The position numbers and the translations under genes are program-made. Shown piece by piece: positions 1 to 8,123 of a DNA stretch of 53,472 bases (position 1 is its first letter; each line of letters opens with the position of its first letter). The DNA comes from Lysobacter soli (GTDB lineage: Bacteria; Pseudomonadota; Gammaproteobacteria; Xanthomonadales; Xanthomonadaceae): the NCBI RefSeq assembly GCF_003382285.1, contig NZ_QTJR01000019.1:1-53472 (forward strand), given 5' to 3'. The notes below the pieces were generated by a model, which saw only the letters and a list, made by a program, of their open reading frames with translations, had not been told where the DNA came from and did not search any database.

Positions 1-68
1 TCGCGTCAGGAGCGAATGGTTTTGGTTACTTTTGCCGAAACAAAAGTAACCCGCTCGTTTACGAGCGG
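1..68 (+). repeat. Family B structured repeat, partial copy B1
   Basis: This is the 3' end of a family B repeat, cut by the window edge. It keeps hairpin P4, with GTTACTTTTG at 25-34 pairing with CAAAAGTAAC at 41-50. It also keeps hairpin P5, with CCGCTCGT at 51-58 pairing with ACGAGCGG at 61-68. The conserved GGAAGCT tail follows. Longer copies lie at 37.1, 37.4 and 53.2 kb. It sits downstream of the minus-strand DoxX gene. Positions 69-153 hold nothing I recognise. Confidence 0.8.
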
Positions 69-153
69 AAGCTCTTGACCTTGCTTCTACACAATCCCGC
101 GAACGGGACAAGGTCGGCTGCAGCCATCACATTGCTGCAACCGACCCGCAGAC

Positions 154-549
154 TCACCTCTGATTGAACGCCCACTTCCCCGGCCCCAACAGCGCAATCG
201 CCGCGGCCGTCGCCAGGAACATCACCTGCAGTTCGATCGCCCAGCCGCCCTGCTGGTTGAGGTGCCCGATGTCGCCCAGGTGCACCAGGTACAGCGCGAA
301 CAGCATGTTGATCACGATCAGGATCGCGCCGATGCGCGAGAAGAAGCCGGTGATGACCAGCAGCGGGGCGATCACCTCGCCGATGATCACGCCGTAGGCG
401 AAAAAGCCGGGAAAGCCCTGCGTTTCGACCAGGCCGACGATGCCGTCCAGGCCACCTTCGAGCTTGCTCAGGCCATGCAGGAAAACCAGTACGCCGAGCG
501 CGATGCGGAGGATCAGCTTGCCTGCGTCTTGCTGGGTGCTGCCGTTCAT
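154..549 (-). CDS. DoxX family membrane protein
   Basis: This 131-residue protein has about four hydrophobic segments. It opens with a Lys-Leu-Ile-Leu-Arg-Ile helix followed by FLHGLSKLEGG, the usual DoxX start, and has a Gly-Glu-Val-Ile-Ala-Pro turn in the second helix. DoxX proteins are small inner-membrane proteins linked to redox and thiol stress; the substrate here cannot be read from sequence. I chose the ATG at 549 because GAGGGGGT precedes it at ribosome-binding distance. The longer reading frame upstream adds an Arg-rich stretch without DoxX character. It lies about 120 bp downstream of gspB on the same strand and may be a separate unit. Confidence 0.85.
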   Translation of the reverse strand: MNGSTQQDAGKLILRIALGVLVFLHGLSKLEGGLDGIVGLVETQGFPGFFAYGVIIGEVIAPLLVITGFFSRIGAILIVINMLFALYLVHLGDIGHLNQQGGWAIELQVMFLATAAAIALLGPGKWAFNQR

Positions 550-671
550 GCGGTACCCCCTCGGTTGGACGTGCGTGCTTTTCTGGATTCGCGTGCTGCG
601 GAGTCGTGCGTTGAAGGCGTGCTTGGAAGGAACAGGCGGATCGTCCGCTGCCGCCGCGTCCGGCGCAACCG

Positions 672-1511
672 TCAACGCAGGGGCAGGGCGACGCGGCGGC
701 CGTGCCAGTTGAGCACCACGCCGTCGGCGGCGATCTCCTCCACCACCGCCTCGCCGACTCGGTCGCCCTGGCCGACGCGGGCGCCGTCGATGATCGCGAA
801 CCGCTGCGAGGGCGTGGGCCCGAACATGTGCATGCTGATCTTCAGCGCGGGCAGCTGTTCGCGTTCGCCCGGCGACAGGTCGGACAGCCGCACCGGCGCG
901 CCCGTGGCGGGCGGCGGAGCCGGCAGCGGCGCGACGGGCGCCGGCGTGGCCGCGGGCGAGCGCGGCGTCGAGGCGGTCGCGGCATTGGCGATGGCCTGCT
1001 GATACCGCTCGTTCGGGCGCGCCGGTGCAGGCGCCTGCGTCGCAGGCGGCTCCGGCTGCGTTGCGTCCGTCGGTGTAGGCGCGGTCGGCGTCTGCGCCGT
1101 CGGCGGCGGGTAGGCGGCGGACGCCGCGGCGTAGACGTCGTCTTCGACAGGCTGGGTCGGTTCCGGCTCTGCGCCGGGCAACGGTTTCGACTTCGGAAGC
1201 GGCGAGGCGGCGGGCGGCGCGGCGACCACGGCCGGTTCGACGGGTAGCTCCGCCGTGTCCGATGGAGGCGGTGCATCGGCCGGAATCGCGACAGCCTCTA
1301 CTGCTGGCGGCGCGTCCGGCGTGCGGTTCCAGAACCCCCAGCCCAGCGCGACGATCGCAACCAGTACCGCAATGCCGGCGAACCAGAACGGCCAGCGGCG
1401 ACGCGGCGCGACATTGCGCGCGACGGGCGGAAGTTCGGCGCGAAGGTCGGGCATCTCGCCACGTCGGCGTTGCGCTTCGGACTTGCGCAGGGCGTCGAGG
1501 ATCAACGACAT
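672..1511 (-). CDS. gspB: General secretion pathway protein B (GspB/ExeB-type)
   Basis: This protein of about 279 residues begins MSLILDALRKSE, the conserved cytoplasmic start of GspB/ExeB proteins. A single membrane helix lies near residues 40-60. A long Pro/Ala/Thr-rich periplasmic linker follows, ending in a small C-terminal domain (LKISMHMFGP...GVVLNWHGRR) that resembles the PulC/T2SSB homology region. In Aeromonas-type systems ExeB partners the ExeA ATPase to help the type II secretin cross or assemble through peptidoglycan. Here the start codon follows the gspA stop by 4 bp, which indicates an operon. No other gsp gene is visible, so the main T2SS cluster must lie elsewhere. The ATG at 1511 is preferred over an in-frame start 10 codons upstream because it gives the conserved N-terminus. 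Confidence 0.85.
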   Translation of the reverse strand: MSLILDALRKSEAQRRRGEMPDLRAELPPVARNVAPRRRWPFWFAGIAVLVAIVALGWGFWNRTPDAPPAVEAVAIPADAPPPSDTAELPVEPAVVAAPPAASPLPKSKPLPGAEPEPTQPVEDDVYAAASAAYPPPTAQTPTAPTPTDATQPEPPATQAPAPARPNERYQQAIANAATASTPRSPAATPAPVAPLPAPPPATGAPVRLSDLSPGEREQLPALKISMHMFGPTPSQRFAIIDGARVGQGDRVGEAVVEEIAADGVVLNWHGRRVALPLR

Positions 1512-1515
1512 CGCG

Positions 1516-2817
1516 TCACTGCGCTCCCGTATCGGATTCAAGCGCGGCGGTTCGAGCCGGCGCCTCGTACGCGGCCAGCGCCATCAGCGTCGCCGGGCCG
1601 ACCACGCCATCGGCGGAGAGGCCCGCATCGCGCTGGAAACGCCGCACCGCATCCTGCATCGTCGCATCGAATACCGCCGGCGCGCCGGAGGTTGCCAGGT
1701 AGGCGGGATGCAGGCGCTGCGAAATCCATTCGACCACCGCGCCGCTCGCGCCCGGCTTCAGCGGCGCGTCGCGCAACGCGGCGGCGAAGGCTTCCGCGTC
1801 GAGTTGCGCGACATCGGGCTTTGCAACGGGCGGCACGACCGCCGGCTTCGTCACGACCAACGGCTTCGTCGGCACGACCGGCGTCGTCGCGGGCTTCGCC
1901 TGTACCGGCGCGCGCGGCCACCACCATGCGGCCATGCCCATCGACGCCAGCAACAGCGCGGCCACCGGCACCGCGAAGAGCCACCGTCGCGTGCGGCGCG
2001 CCGGGGCGGGCAGCACTTCGGCGGCGGCGCGATCGACCCAGCGCGCATCCAGCATCGGCACGTCGTGCGCGAAACCGGCGAGCAGGCTGCGTTCGGCGAT
2101 CACGTTGATCAGCCGCGGCACGCCGCCGGAATGCACGTGGATGCGCTTCACCGCCGATGCATCGAACGGAAAGCGCGTGCCGCCGGCGACGCGGTAGCGA
2201 TGGCGCAGGTATTCGCCGGTTTCGGATGCATCCAGCGGCGTCAGGTGGAAGCGCGCGGTGATGCGCTGCGCGAGCTGGCGCATGTCCTCGCGTGCGAGCA
2301 TCGCGCGCAGTTCCGGCTGCGCCAGAAGCACGATCTGCAGCAGCTTCTGCGTCGGTGTTTCCAGGTTGGTGAGCAGGCGCACCTGCTCCAACGCCTCGAC
2401 CGACAGGTTCTGCGCCTCGTCGATCACCAGCACGACACGCAGGCCCTGCGCGTAGGCATCCAGCAGGTAGACATTGAGCGCGTCGACCAGCGCCTTCGTG
2501 CTGCCGCGCCGGCCTTCCAGTTCGATGTGCAGTTCTTCGCAGATCGATTCGAGCAGTTCGACGGGCGTGACGCGCGGGTTGAGCACCAGCGCGACGCGTG
2601 TGTTCTCCGGAACTTGTTCCAGCAGCAGGCGGCACAGCGTCGTCTTGCCCGTGCCCACTTCGCCCGTCAGCTGCACGAAGCCGCCGCCGCCGCCCTGCGT
2701 GATCCCAAACAGCAGGTGCGCCAGCGCATCGCGATGGCGTTCGCTGAGGAAGACGAAGCGCGGGTCCGGCGTGATCGAGAAGGGGGGCTCGATCAGGCCG
2801 TAGTGCTCCAGGTACAT
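1516..2817 (-). CDS. gspA: General secretion pathway protein A (ExeA-type AAA ATPase with peptidoglycan-binding domain)
   Basis: This is a 433-residue protein. The N-terminal AAA domain begins MYLEHYGLIEPPF, a hallmark of the ExeA family. Walker A is GEVGTGKT at residues 52-59 and Walker B is VVLVIDEAQ near 128-136. A membrane helix lies near 282-303. A Pro/Lys/Val-rich linker leads to a C-terminal peptidoglycan-binding-1 domain near 358-415, containing DAVRRFQRDAGLSADGVVG. The family couples ATP hydrolysis to remodelling of the cell wall so that the type II secretin can be inserted. It is the first gene of a two-gene unit with gspB. Length and domain order are normal for the family. Confidence 0.9.
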   Translation of the reverse strand: MYLEHYGLIEPPFSITPDPRFVFLSERHRDALAHLLFGITQGGGGGFVQLTGEVGTGKTTLCRLLLEQVPENTRVALVLNPRVTPVELLESICEELHIELEGRRGSTKALVDALNVYLLDAYAQGLRVVLVIDEAQNLSVEALEQVRLLTNLETPTQKLLQIVLLAQPELRAMLAREDMRQLAQRITARFHLTPLDASETGEYLRHRYRVAGGTRFPFDASAVKRIHVHSGGVPRLINVIAERSLLAGFAHDVPMLDARWVDRAAAEVLPAPARRTRRWLFAVPVAALLLASMGMAAWWWPRAPVQAKPATTPVVPTKPLVVTKPAVVPPVAKPDVAQLDAEAFAAALRDAPLKPGASGAVVEWISQRLHPAYLATSGAPAVFDATMQDAVRRFQRDAGLSADGVVGPATLMALAAYEAPARTAALESDTGAQ

Positions 2818-2895
2818 GGGCGACGGTCTGGCGGCGTTGGCGTCAGGGTAAGCGAGAAACGGCCCGCCGCGGTCGCCGCCGGCCGCAACCCCGCG

Positions 2896-3825
2896 TCAGC
2901 TTTTGGCTTCCGCCGTACCCAGCAGCTCCGGATCGACGCGATGCGGCCGTCCCAGCAGCGGATGGATGAACACGGCGGCGAGGATGATGACCACGCCGAC
3001 GTAGAACAGCGTGGTCAGTTCGCGCTGTTCGCCCAGCAGCAGCGCGGCGAGGACGATCGCGTACACCGGTTCCAGGTTCACCGCCAGTTGCTGCGCGAAG
3101 GCGCTCATGTGGCGCAGCGCCACCAGCGACAGACTGAACGGGAGCAGCGTGCAGGCCAGCGCCAGGCCCAGCAGCAGCCAGGCGTCGTGCGCCGACGGCG
3201 TCACCAGCAGCGGACCCGCGAACGCCGGAAACACCAGCGGCATCAGCGGTGCGAGCAGGCTCAGCGTGAGCACGCCGGCGCCGAGTTCGAGCGCGGTGAC
3301 GGTCAACGGATCGCCGTGTTCGACCATGCGCTTGTTGAGCGAGCCGAAGATCGCCACCAGCAGCGCCGACACCGCGCCCACCGCGATGCCCGCGCGCATG
3401 CCCGCGGGCACGCCGCCGACGACCATCGCCACGCCGGGCAGCACCATCAGGCCGAGCGCGAGTTCGCGCTTGGAAAACCGCGTGCGCGTCAGCCACGGTT
3501 CGATCATCGCCACGAACACCGTGCCGAGCGCCATGCAGGTCGCGCCGACGGAGGCGTTCGAGAGCTTGATCGCGCCGTAGAAGGTGAGCCAGTGCAGCGC
3601 GACCAGCGCGCCGATGCCGGCGTAGGCGAGCATCGTGCGGCCCGACATCGCGCGCAGCCCGCGCCACACCCGCGGCACCAGTGCGAGCGCCGCGACCACC
3701 AGCAACATGCGCCACCACACCAGCGGCAGCGCGGGCAGGGTGATCAGCTTGCCCAGGATCGCCGTGAAGCCCCACAGCAGCACGCAGAAGTGGATTTGCA
3801 GGTGGGCCTTGCGGGTCGGGGTCAT
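2896..3825 (-). CDS. EamA/DMT family transporter
   Basis: This protein of 309 residues has about ten hydrophobic helices in two EamA repeats. The first begins HFCVLLWGFTAILGKLITLP. The second includes SAFAQQLAVNLEPVYAIVLAALLLGE, the typical EamA end motif with a conserved Pro-Val-Tyr and a Gly-Glu turn. These inner-membrane proteins usually export amino acids, metabolites or drugs; the substrate cannot be inferred. The ATG at 3825 is chosen because it places a short charged N-terminus before the first helix. The reading frame extends 56 codons upstream but that extension is Arg/Pro-rich and lacks a helix. It is divergent from the TonB receptor gene. Confidence 0.85.
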   Translation of the reverse strand: MTPTRKAHLQIHFCVLLWGFTAILGKLITLPALPLVWWRMLLVVAALALVPRVWRGLRAMSGRTMLAYAGIGALVALHWLTFYGAIKLSNASVGATCMALGTVFVAMIEPWLTRTRFSKRELALGLMVLPGVAMVVGGVPAGMRAGIAVGAVSALLVAIFGSLNKRMVEHGDPLTVTALELGAGVLTLSLLAPLMPLVFPAFAGPLLVTPSAHDAWLLLGLALACTLLPFSLSLVALRHMSAFAQQLAVNLEPVYAIVLAALLLGEQRELTTLFYVGVVIILAAVFIHPLLGRPHRVDPELLGTAEAKS

Positions 3826-4007
3826 GCGGGGCGATGCGCGGCGGGACGGGTGCGCATTGTCGCCGCAGTGGCGGGGCGGTGTGCCTCCCCGAGGCGGCGG
3901 TCGAAACCGGACGGGCGGCATGGTATTTGCCGAGTCAGGCGAAACCCCTAGCAAATTCTTAACAACCCGTTTTAGGCTGGGGCCATCCGCCACCGCAGGG
4001 AGTGCCC

Positions 4008-6455
4008 ATGAGCCAGCATCGCAGCCGTCTGTTCACCGCAGTCACGACCGCCCTCTGGCTCGGAGGCGGGCTGCTGGTCAGCGCCGCGGCCGCCGCGCAG
4101 CAGGCGCCGCCAGTCACCGGCGAGCCCCAGACCCCGGCCGAGGAGCGCGCCGAGGACGCCCGCGCCAAGACGCTCGACACCGTCTCCGTGCTGGGTTCGC
4201 GCCGCATCCAGCGCTCGTCCGATACCGCCTCGATGTCCCCGGTCGACGTGCTGCCGATGGACCAGGCGGTCGAGGAAGGCGCGCAGTTCGACCTTGCGCA
4301 GACGCTGCAGTACGCCTCGCCCTCGTTCACCTCGACGCGCCAGACCGGCGCCGATGGCGCGGACCTGATCGACGGCGCCGCGCTGCGCGGCCTGGGCTCC
4401 GACCAGACGCTGGTGCTGGTCAACGGCAAGCGCCGCCACACCGTGTCGCTGGTGAACATCTACGGCGCGCGCAACCGCGGCAACACCGGCACCGACCTCA
4501 ACTCGCTCCCGCTCATGGCGATCGACGCGGTCGAAGTGCTGCGCGATGGCGCTGCGGCGCAATACGGCTCCGATGCGATCGCCGGGGTCATGAACATCTC
4601 GCTCAAGCGCAGCAAGGGCTGCGAGGCCGTCGCCGGCTACGGCGAATACACCCGTGGCGACGGCGAGAACTGGCTCGCCACCGCCTACTGCGGCGCGGAA
4701 CTGGCCACCGGCGGCATGTTCGCCGTCACCGGCGAATGGCAGGACCGCGGCCGCTCCGACCGCTCCGTGCCCAAGGGCAGCCCGCGCATCATCGGCGACT
4801 CGGAAGTGACCAACCGGACCGTGTACCTCAACGGCGATTCGCCGCTGGGCGAGGCCGCCGAGGTCTACTTCACCGCCGGCATGCAGTCGCGCGATGCGTC
4901 TTCGGCCGCGTTCGCGCGCGAAGGCATCGGTTCGGAAGACATCCCGTCGCGCAATTCCGCCGCGATGTATCCGGACGGCTTCGTGCCCTTCATCGACGGC
5001 GTGCTCGAAGACCGCTACGGCATCCTCGGCCTGCGCGGCGATGTGTCGCAGTGGCACTGGGACCTGTCGCACACCTACGGCTACAACGAGCTGCGCTACA
5101 CGATCAACGGCACGCTCAACGCCTCGCTGGCGAACCTCGACCTGCTGAACGGCGGCGCGGGCATCAGCCCGACCAGCTTCGACGCGGGCGGTTTCTCGTT
5201 CCAGCAGAAGACCAGCAACTTGGACGTCTCGCGCTATTTCGACAGCGCGCTGGCCGGCGTCAATGTCGCCTTCGGCCTGGAGCAGCGCGAGGAGCGCTAC
5301 CGCATCCGCGAGGGCGAGGAAGGCTCGTACCTGGACTACGACGGCGCGGGCGAGGGCGGCAATCCGGGCAGCCAGGGCTTCCCGGGCTTCCAGCCGGGCG
5401 ACGTCACCGACAAGTCGCGCGACAGCACCGCCGGTTACGTCGACGTGGAAGTGAACTTCACCGATCGCTTCATGATGGATTACGCGGTGCGCTACGAGGA
5501 CTACAGCGACTTCGGCAGCACGCTCGACGGCAAGATCGCCGCCGGCTTCCGCGCCACCGACACGGTGATGCTGCGCGGTTCGGTCAGCACCGGCTTCCGC
5601 GCGCCGTCGCTGCAGCAGAAGTATTTCTCCTCGACGATCACCGACTTCATCAGCGGCGAGCCGGTGGACGTGGTGATCGCCTCCAACGACAGCGAACTGG
5701 CCGCCCTTGCCGGCGTGCCGAACCTCACCGAGGAAACCTCGGAAAGCGCCACGCTGGGCCTGACGTGGACGCCGCGCGACAACGTGTCGCTGACGCTGGA
5801 CCTGTACCGCATCGACATCGACGACCGCGTCGTGCTCAGCGGCGACTTCGACACCAGCGACCCTGCGATCGGGCCGATCCTGGAAGCGATGGACGTCGGC
5901 CTGGCGCGCTTCTTCTTCAACGCGGTGGACACCAAGACCGAAGGCGCCGACCTCACGGTGACCTACGACTTCGACTGGGCCGATGCGAAGTGGAGCACCT
6001 ACCTCGGCGCGAACTGGAACAAGACCGAAGTCACGCACGTCAACACGCCGCCGGCGCTGGCCGGCCGCGAGGACACGCTGCTGCCCGAGCGGGACCGCCT
6101 CTTCATCGAAAACGGCGCGCCGCGCAGCAAGGCGGTGCTCGGCGTGGACTACACGCGCGGTTCGTGGTCGGCCAGCGCGAAGGGCATTTACTTCGGCGAG
6201 CAGGAGCTGGGCACGTTCTCCGGCACCGAGGCAGGCGTGCCGAACCAGCACTACGCGAGCAAGGCCTCGGCCGACGTCAGCGTCACCTACGCCTTCGCCG
6301 AGAACACCAAGCTCACCGTGGGCGGTTCTAACGTGTTCGATACCTTCCCGACGAAGCAGAACCCCGACGAGACCGACAACGGCCACATCTACGAGAGCGT
6401 GCAGTTCGGCCTGAACGGCGCCGCGTGGTACGTGCGGTTGTGGCACAAGTTCTGA
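4008..6455 (+). CDS. TonB-dependent outer-membrane receptor
   Basis: This protein of 815 residues has an N-terminal signal peptide with a hydrophobic core and an Ala-rich cleavage region near residue 30. A TonB-box-like segment, LDTVSVLGSR, lies near residue 62. The plug domain follows (ALRGLGSDQTLVLVNGKRRH, then EVLRDGAAAQYGSDAIAGVMNI). A 22-strand-type beta barrel continues to WYVRLWHKF, with the expected C-terminal Phe. The family imports siderophores, cobalamin, glycans or other large nutrients with energy from TonB-ExbBD. No transporter or regulator flanks it, so the ligand is unknown. The ATG at 4008 is preferred to an in-frame GTG at 4002 because GCAGGGAG lies six bases ahead of it. 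Confidence 0.93.
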   Translation: MSQHRSRLFTAVTTALWLGGGLLVSAAAAAQQAPPVTGEPQTPAEERAEDARAKTLDTVSVLGSRRIQRSSDTASMSPVDVLPMDQAVEEGAQFDLAQTLQYASPSFTSTRQTGADGADLIDGAALRGLGSDQTLVLVNGKRRHTVSLVNIYGARNRGNTGTDLNSLPLMAIDAVEVLRDGAAAQYGSDAIAGVMNISLKRSKGCEAVAGYGEYTRGDGENWLATAYCGAELATGGMFAVTGEWQDRGRSDRSVPKGSPRIIGDSEVTNRTVYLNGDSPLGEAAEVYFTAGMQSRDASSAAFAREGIGSEDIPSRNSAAMYPDGFVPFIDGVLEDRYGILGLRGDVSQWHWDLSHTYGYNELRYTINGTLNASLANLDLLNGGAGISPTSFDAGGFSFQQKTSNLDVSRYFDSALAGVNVAFGLEQREERYRIREGEEGSYLDYDGAGEGGNPGSQGFPGFQPGDVTDKSRDSTAGYVDVEVNFTDRFMMDYAVRYEDYSDFGSTLDGKIAAGFRATDTVMLRGSVSTGFRAPSLQQKYFSSTITDFISGEPVDVVIASNDSELAALAGVPNLTEETSESATLGLTWTPRDNVSLTLDLYRIDIDDRVVLSGDFDTSDPAIGPILEAMDVGLARFFFNAVDTKTEGADLTVTYDFDWADAKWSTYLGANWNKTEVTHVNTPPALAGREDTLLPERDRLFIENGAPRSKAVLGVDYTRGSWSASAKGIYFGEQELGTFSGTEAGVPNQHYASKASADVSVTYAFAENTKLTVGGSNVFDTFPTKQNPDETDNGHIYESVQFGLNGAAWYVRLWHKF

Positions 6456-6513
6456 TGCGCGTTTGAGCACCGTGCAGGTGCCTCGCCCGCGCGCGGCAGG
6501 GAGCTTGCAGCAA

Positions 6514-6574
6514 CCCATTCCCGCCTGCGGGAGAGGTCCTCGCAGTAACCCCTCTCCCGCTTGCGGGAGAGGGG
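6514..6574. repeat. R2 palindromes in the gap between the receptor and the TfoX-N gene
   Basis: A perfect palindrome has arms CCCCTCTCCCGC (6549-6560) and GCGGGAGAGGGG (6563-6574) around a TT loop. It is followed by the conserved CAGGGGTGAGGG tail of the R2 family. A partial copy lies just upstream at 6514-6537. The hairpin could act as a barrier to transcription or mRNA decay after the receptor gene, but there is no T-run, so it is not a standard terminator. Confidence 0.8.
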
Positions 6575-6632
6575 CAGGGGTGAGGGCGAGGTGCCCGCCA
6601 CGTTCCGCTCGTACTGCCATCGCCGACCACGC

Positions 6633-6965
6633 ATGACCAACGCCTTCCTCGCCCACGTCCACGACCTGCTCGATCCCCTTGGCGCGGTGTCCACGCGCGC
6701 GATGTTCGGCGGACACGGCGTGTACCTGGACGGCGAACTGATCGGCGTGGTGATGGGCGAGGCGCTGTACCTCAAGGTCGACGCCGAAACGCGCCTGCAT
6801 TTCGAAGCCGCCGGCTGCGAGCCGTACCTGTATCTGGGCCAGGCGGAGCCGATCACGCTGAGCTACTGGTCGGTCCCCGAATCGGCGATGGACTCGGCCG
6901 AGGCGATGCGGCCGTGGGCGGAACTGGCGCGCGCGGCGGCGCATCGGGCGGGGCGCGGGAGGTAA
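6633..6965 (+). CDS. TfoX N-terminal domain protein
   Basis: This 110-residue protein matches the stand-alone TfoX/Sxy N-terminal domain, with RAMFGGHGVYLDGELIGVVMGEALYLKVD as the core (residues about 22-50). Full-length TfoX/Sxy controls natural competence with CRP. This short form lacks the C-terminal helix-hairpin domain, so a competence role is uncertain. The ATG at 6633 starts at the family N-terminus. I see no good Shine-Dalgarno sequence before it, and R2 palindromes occupy the upstream leader. In-frame sequence further upstream is only repeat DNA. Confidence 0.8.
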   Translation: MTNAFLAHVHDLLDPLGAVSTRAMFGGHGVYLDGELIGVVMGEALYLKVDAETRLHFEAAGCEPYLYLGQAEPITLSYWSVPESAMDSAEAMRPWAELARAAAHRAGRGR

Positions 6966-6974
6966 CCTCCTCCG

Positions 6975-7373
6975 CCATCCCGGCGAAAGCTGGAGTCCAT
7001 TTGGGCTTTTCCGCATGCATTGCGGAAAGCAACACCGCAGCGCTGCGCGGCAGCAACGGGTCACCGCCACCTCTCCGTTGCCCCTCACCCCAACCCCTCT
7101 CCCGATGGGAGAGGGGCTTCAACCGTCATCCCGGCGAAAGCCGGGACCCAGGCCGGTAAGGCACGGGCACTCCCACTGCGGTGAACCACCTCACCGTCAT
7201 TCCAGCGAAAGCTGGAATCCATTTGGCTTCTGCGCGCGGCCGCCGAAGCAACACCACAGCGCTGTGCGGCACCAGTCGGTCACCGCTGCCTCTCCGTTGC
7301 CCCTCACCCCAACCCCTCTCCCAGTGGGAGAGGGGCTTCATACCGTCATCCCGGCAAAGGCCGGGGCCCAGGC
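6975..7373. repeat. Cluster of R1 and R2 palindromic repeats
   Basis: The 499 bp between the TfoX-N gene and yceI is almost wholly repeats. R1 hairpins (about 20 bp, stems such as ATTCCAGC/GCTGGAAT or ATCCCGGC/GCCGGG around GAAA) occur at about 6976, 7123, 7194 and 7341. R2 hairpins (CCCCTCTCCC/GGGAGAGGGG) occur at about 7090 and 7310. The order is R1-R2-R1-R1-R2-R1. Between an R1 and the next R2 is a spacer with a GCAGCGCTGCGC-like palindrome. No gene is supported here. Confidence 0.85.
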
Positions 7374-7390
7374 TCGCAGCCTCGTCGGAA

Positions 7391-7417
7391 TGTCGATTTC
7401 CGAACCCCCCATTCGTC
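7391..7417 (+). promoter_or_regulatory. Predicted ECF42-type promoter upstream of yceI-DUF1428
   Basis: TGTCGA (7391-7396) and CGTC (7414-7417) are separated by 17 bases. As I recall, the motif reported for ECF42 sigma factors is a TGTCGA -35 and a CG(A/T)C -10. The same two boxes with the same 17-base spacer and the same 47-base distance to the start codon precede the YCII/DGPF operon at 12720-12746. Both spacers also begin TTTCC. The ECF42-like sigma gene lies 1.3 kb away. Confidence 0.7.
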
Positions 7418-7464
7418 GAACCCATGAAGGCCGCAAACCGCGGCCACCTTTGACGAGGAATCGC

Positions 7465-8055
7465 ATGTCCACCCGCAAGCCGTTTCCCCAGCTCCTGCTC
7501 GCCGCCGCGCTGTCGCTGTCCGCCGCCGCCACCGTCGCCGCACCGGCCGTGTACGAGATCGATCCGGCGCACACATTTCCGAGTTTCGAAGCCGACCACA
7601 TGGGCATTTCCGTGTGGCGCGGCAAGTTCGATCGCAGCAGTGGCGAGATCACGCTCGATCGCGAGAAGCAGAGCGGCAGCGTCAACGTCGTCATCGACAC
7701 CGCCAGCGTCGACTACGGCCTGGACGCGATGAACACCGAAGCGCGCAAGGACACGCTGCTGGACACGACGAAGTTCCCGCAGGCCACCTACAAGGGCACG
7801 CTCGCGGATTTCCGCGACGGCGCACCGACGCGCGTGAAGGGCGAACTGACGCTGCACGGTGTGACCAGGCCCGTGGACCTGACGATCAGGCGCTTCAAGT
7901 GCATCCCGCATCCGCTGAACAAGCGCGAGCTCTGCGGCGCCGATGCCTACGGCGATTTCCAGCGCGATGCGTTCGGCATCGACGCCGGCAAGGATTACGG
8001 CTTCGACATGACTGTGTCGCTGCGTATCCAGGTCGAGGCGACGCGCAAGCCGTGA
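7465..8055 (+). CDS. YceI family periplasmic protein
   Basis: This protein of 196 residues has a signal peptide (hydrophobic core near residues 9-24, Ala-Ala-Pro cleavage region). It then begins VYEIDPAHTFPSFEADHMG, the YceI start. Further YceI features are FPQATYKGT, GELTLHGVTRPV and a terminal DFQRDAFGI segment. YceI proteins form lipocalin-like barrels that bind polyprenoid lipids, and some are induced by base, osmotic or oxidative stress. The start at 7465 follows GACGAGGA. A predicted ECF42 promoter ends 47 bp before it, so it probably belongs to the nearby ECF regulon together with the DUF1428 gene 68 bp downstream. Confidence 0.92.
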   Translation: MSTRKPFPQLLLAAALSLSAAATVAAPAVYEIDPAHTFPSFEADHMGISVWRGKFDRSSGEITLDREKQSGSVNVVIDTASVDYGLDAMNTEARKDTLLDTTKFPQATYKGTLADFRDGAPTRVKGELTLHGVTRPVDLTIRRFKCIPHPLNKRELCGADAYGDFQRDAFGIDAGKDYGFDMTVSLRIQVEATRKP

Positions 8056-8123
8056 TTTTCCGTTCCGCTAACACCGCTTCCCCCAAGCTGCGGCTTCCCG
8101 CCGCGACACCACAGGAGTGAACG

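Noticed and set aside
1255-3951. Open frame of about 900 codons on the plus strand opposite gspB, gspA and the DMT gene
   Set aside because: Low-complexity Arg/Gln/His translation with no motif, while the minus strand encodes clear proteins.
6549-6574. R2 palindromes as standard Rho-independent terminators
   Set aside because: The stems are strong but no T-run follows in any copy, and they occur upstream of genes as well as downstream.
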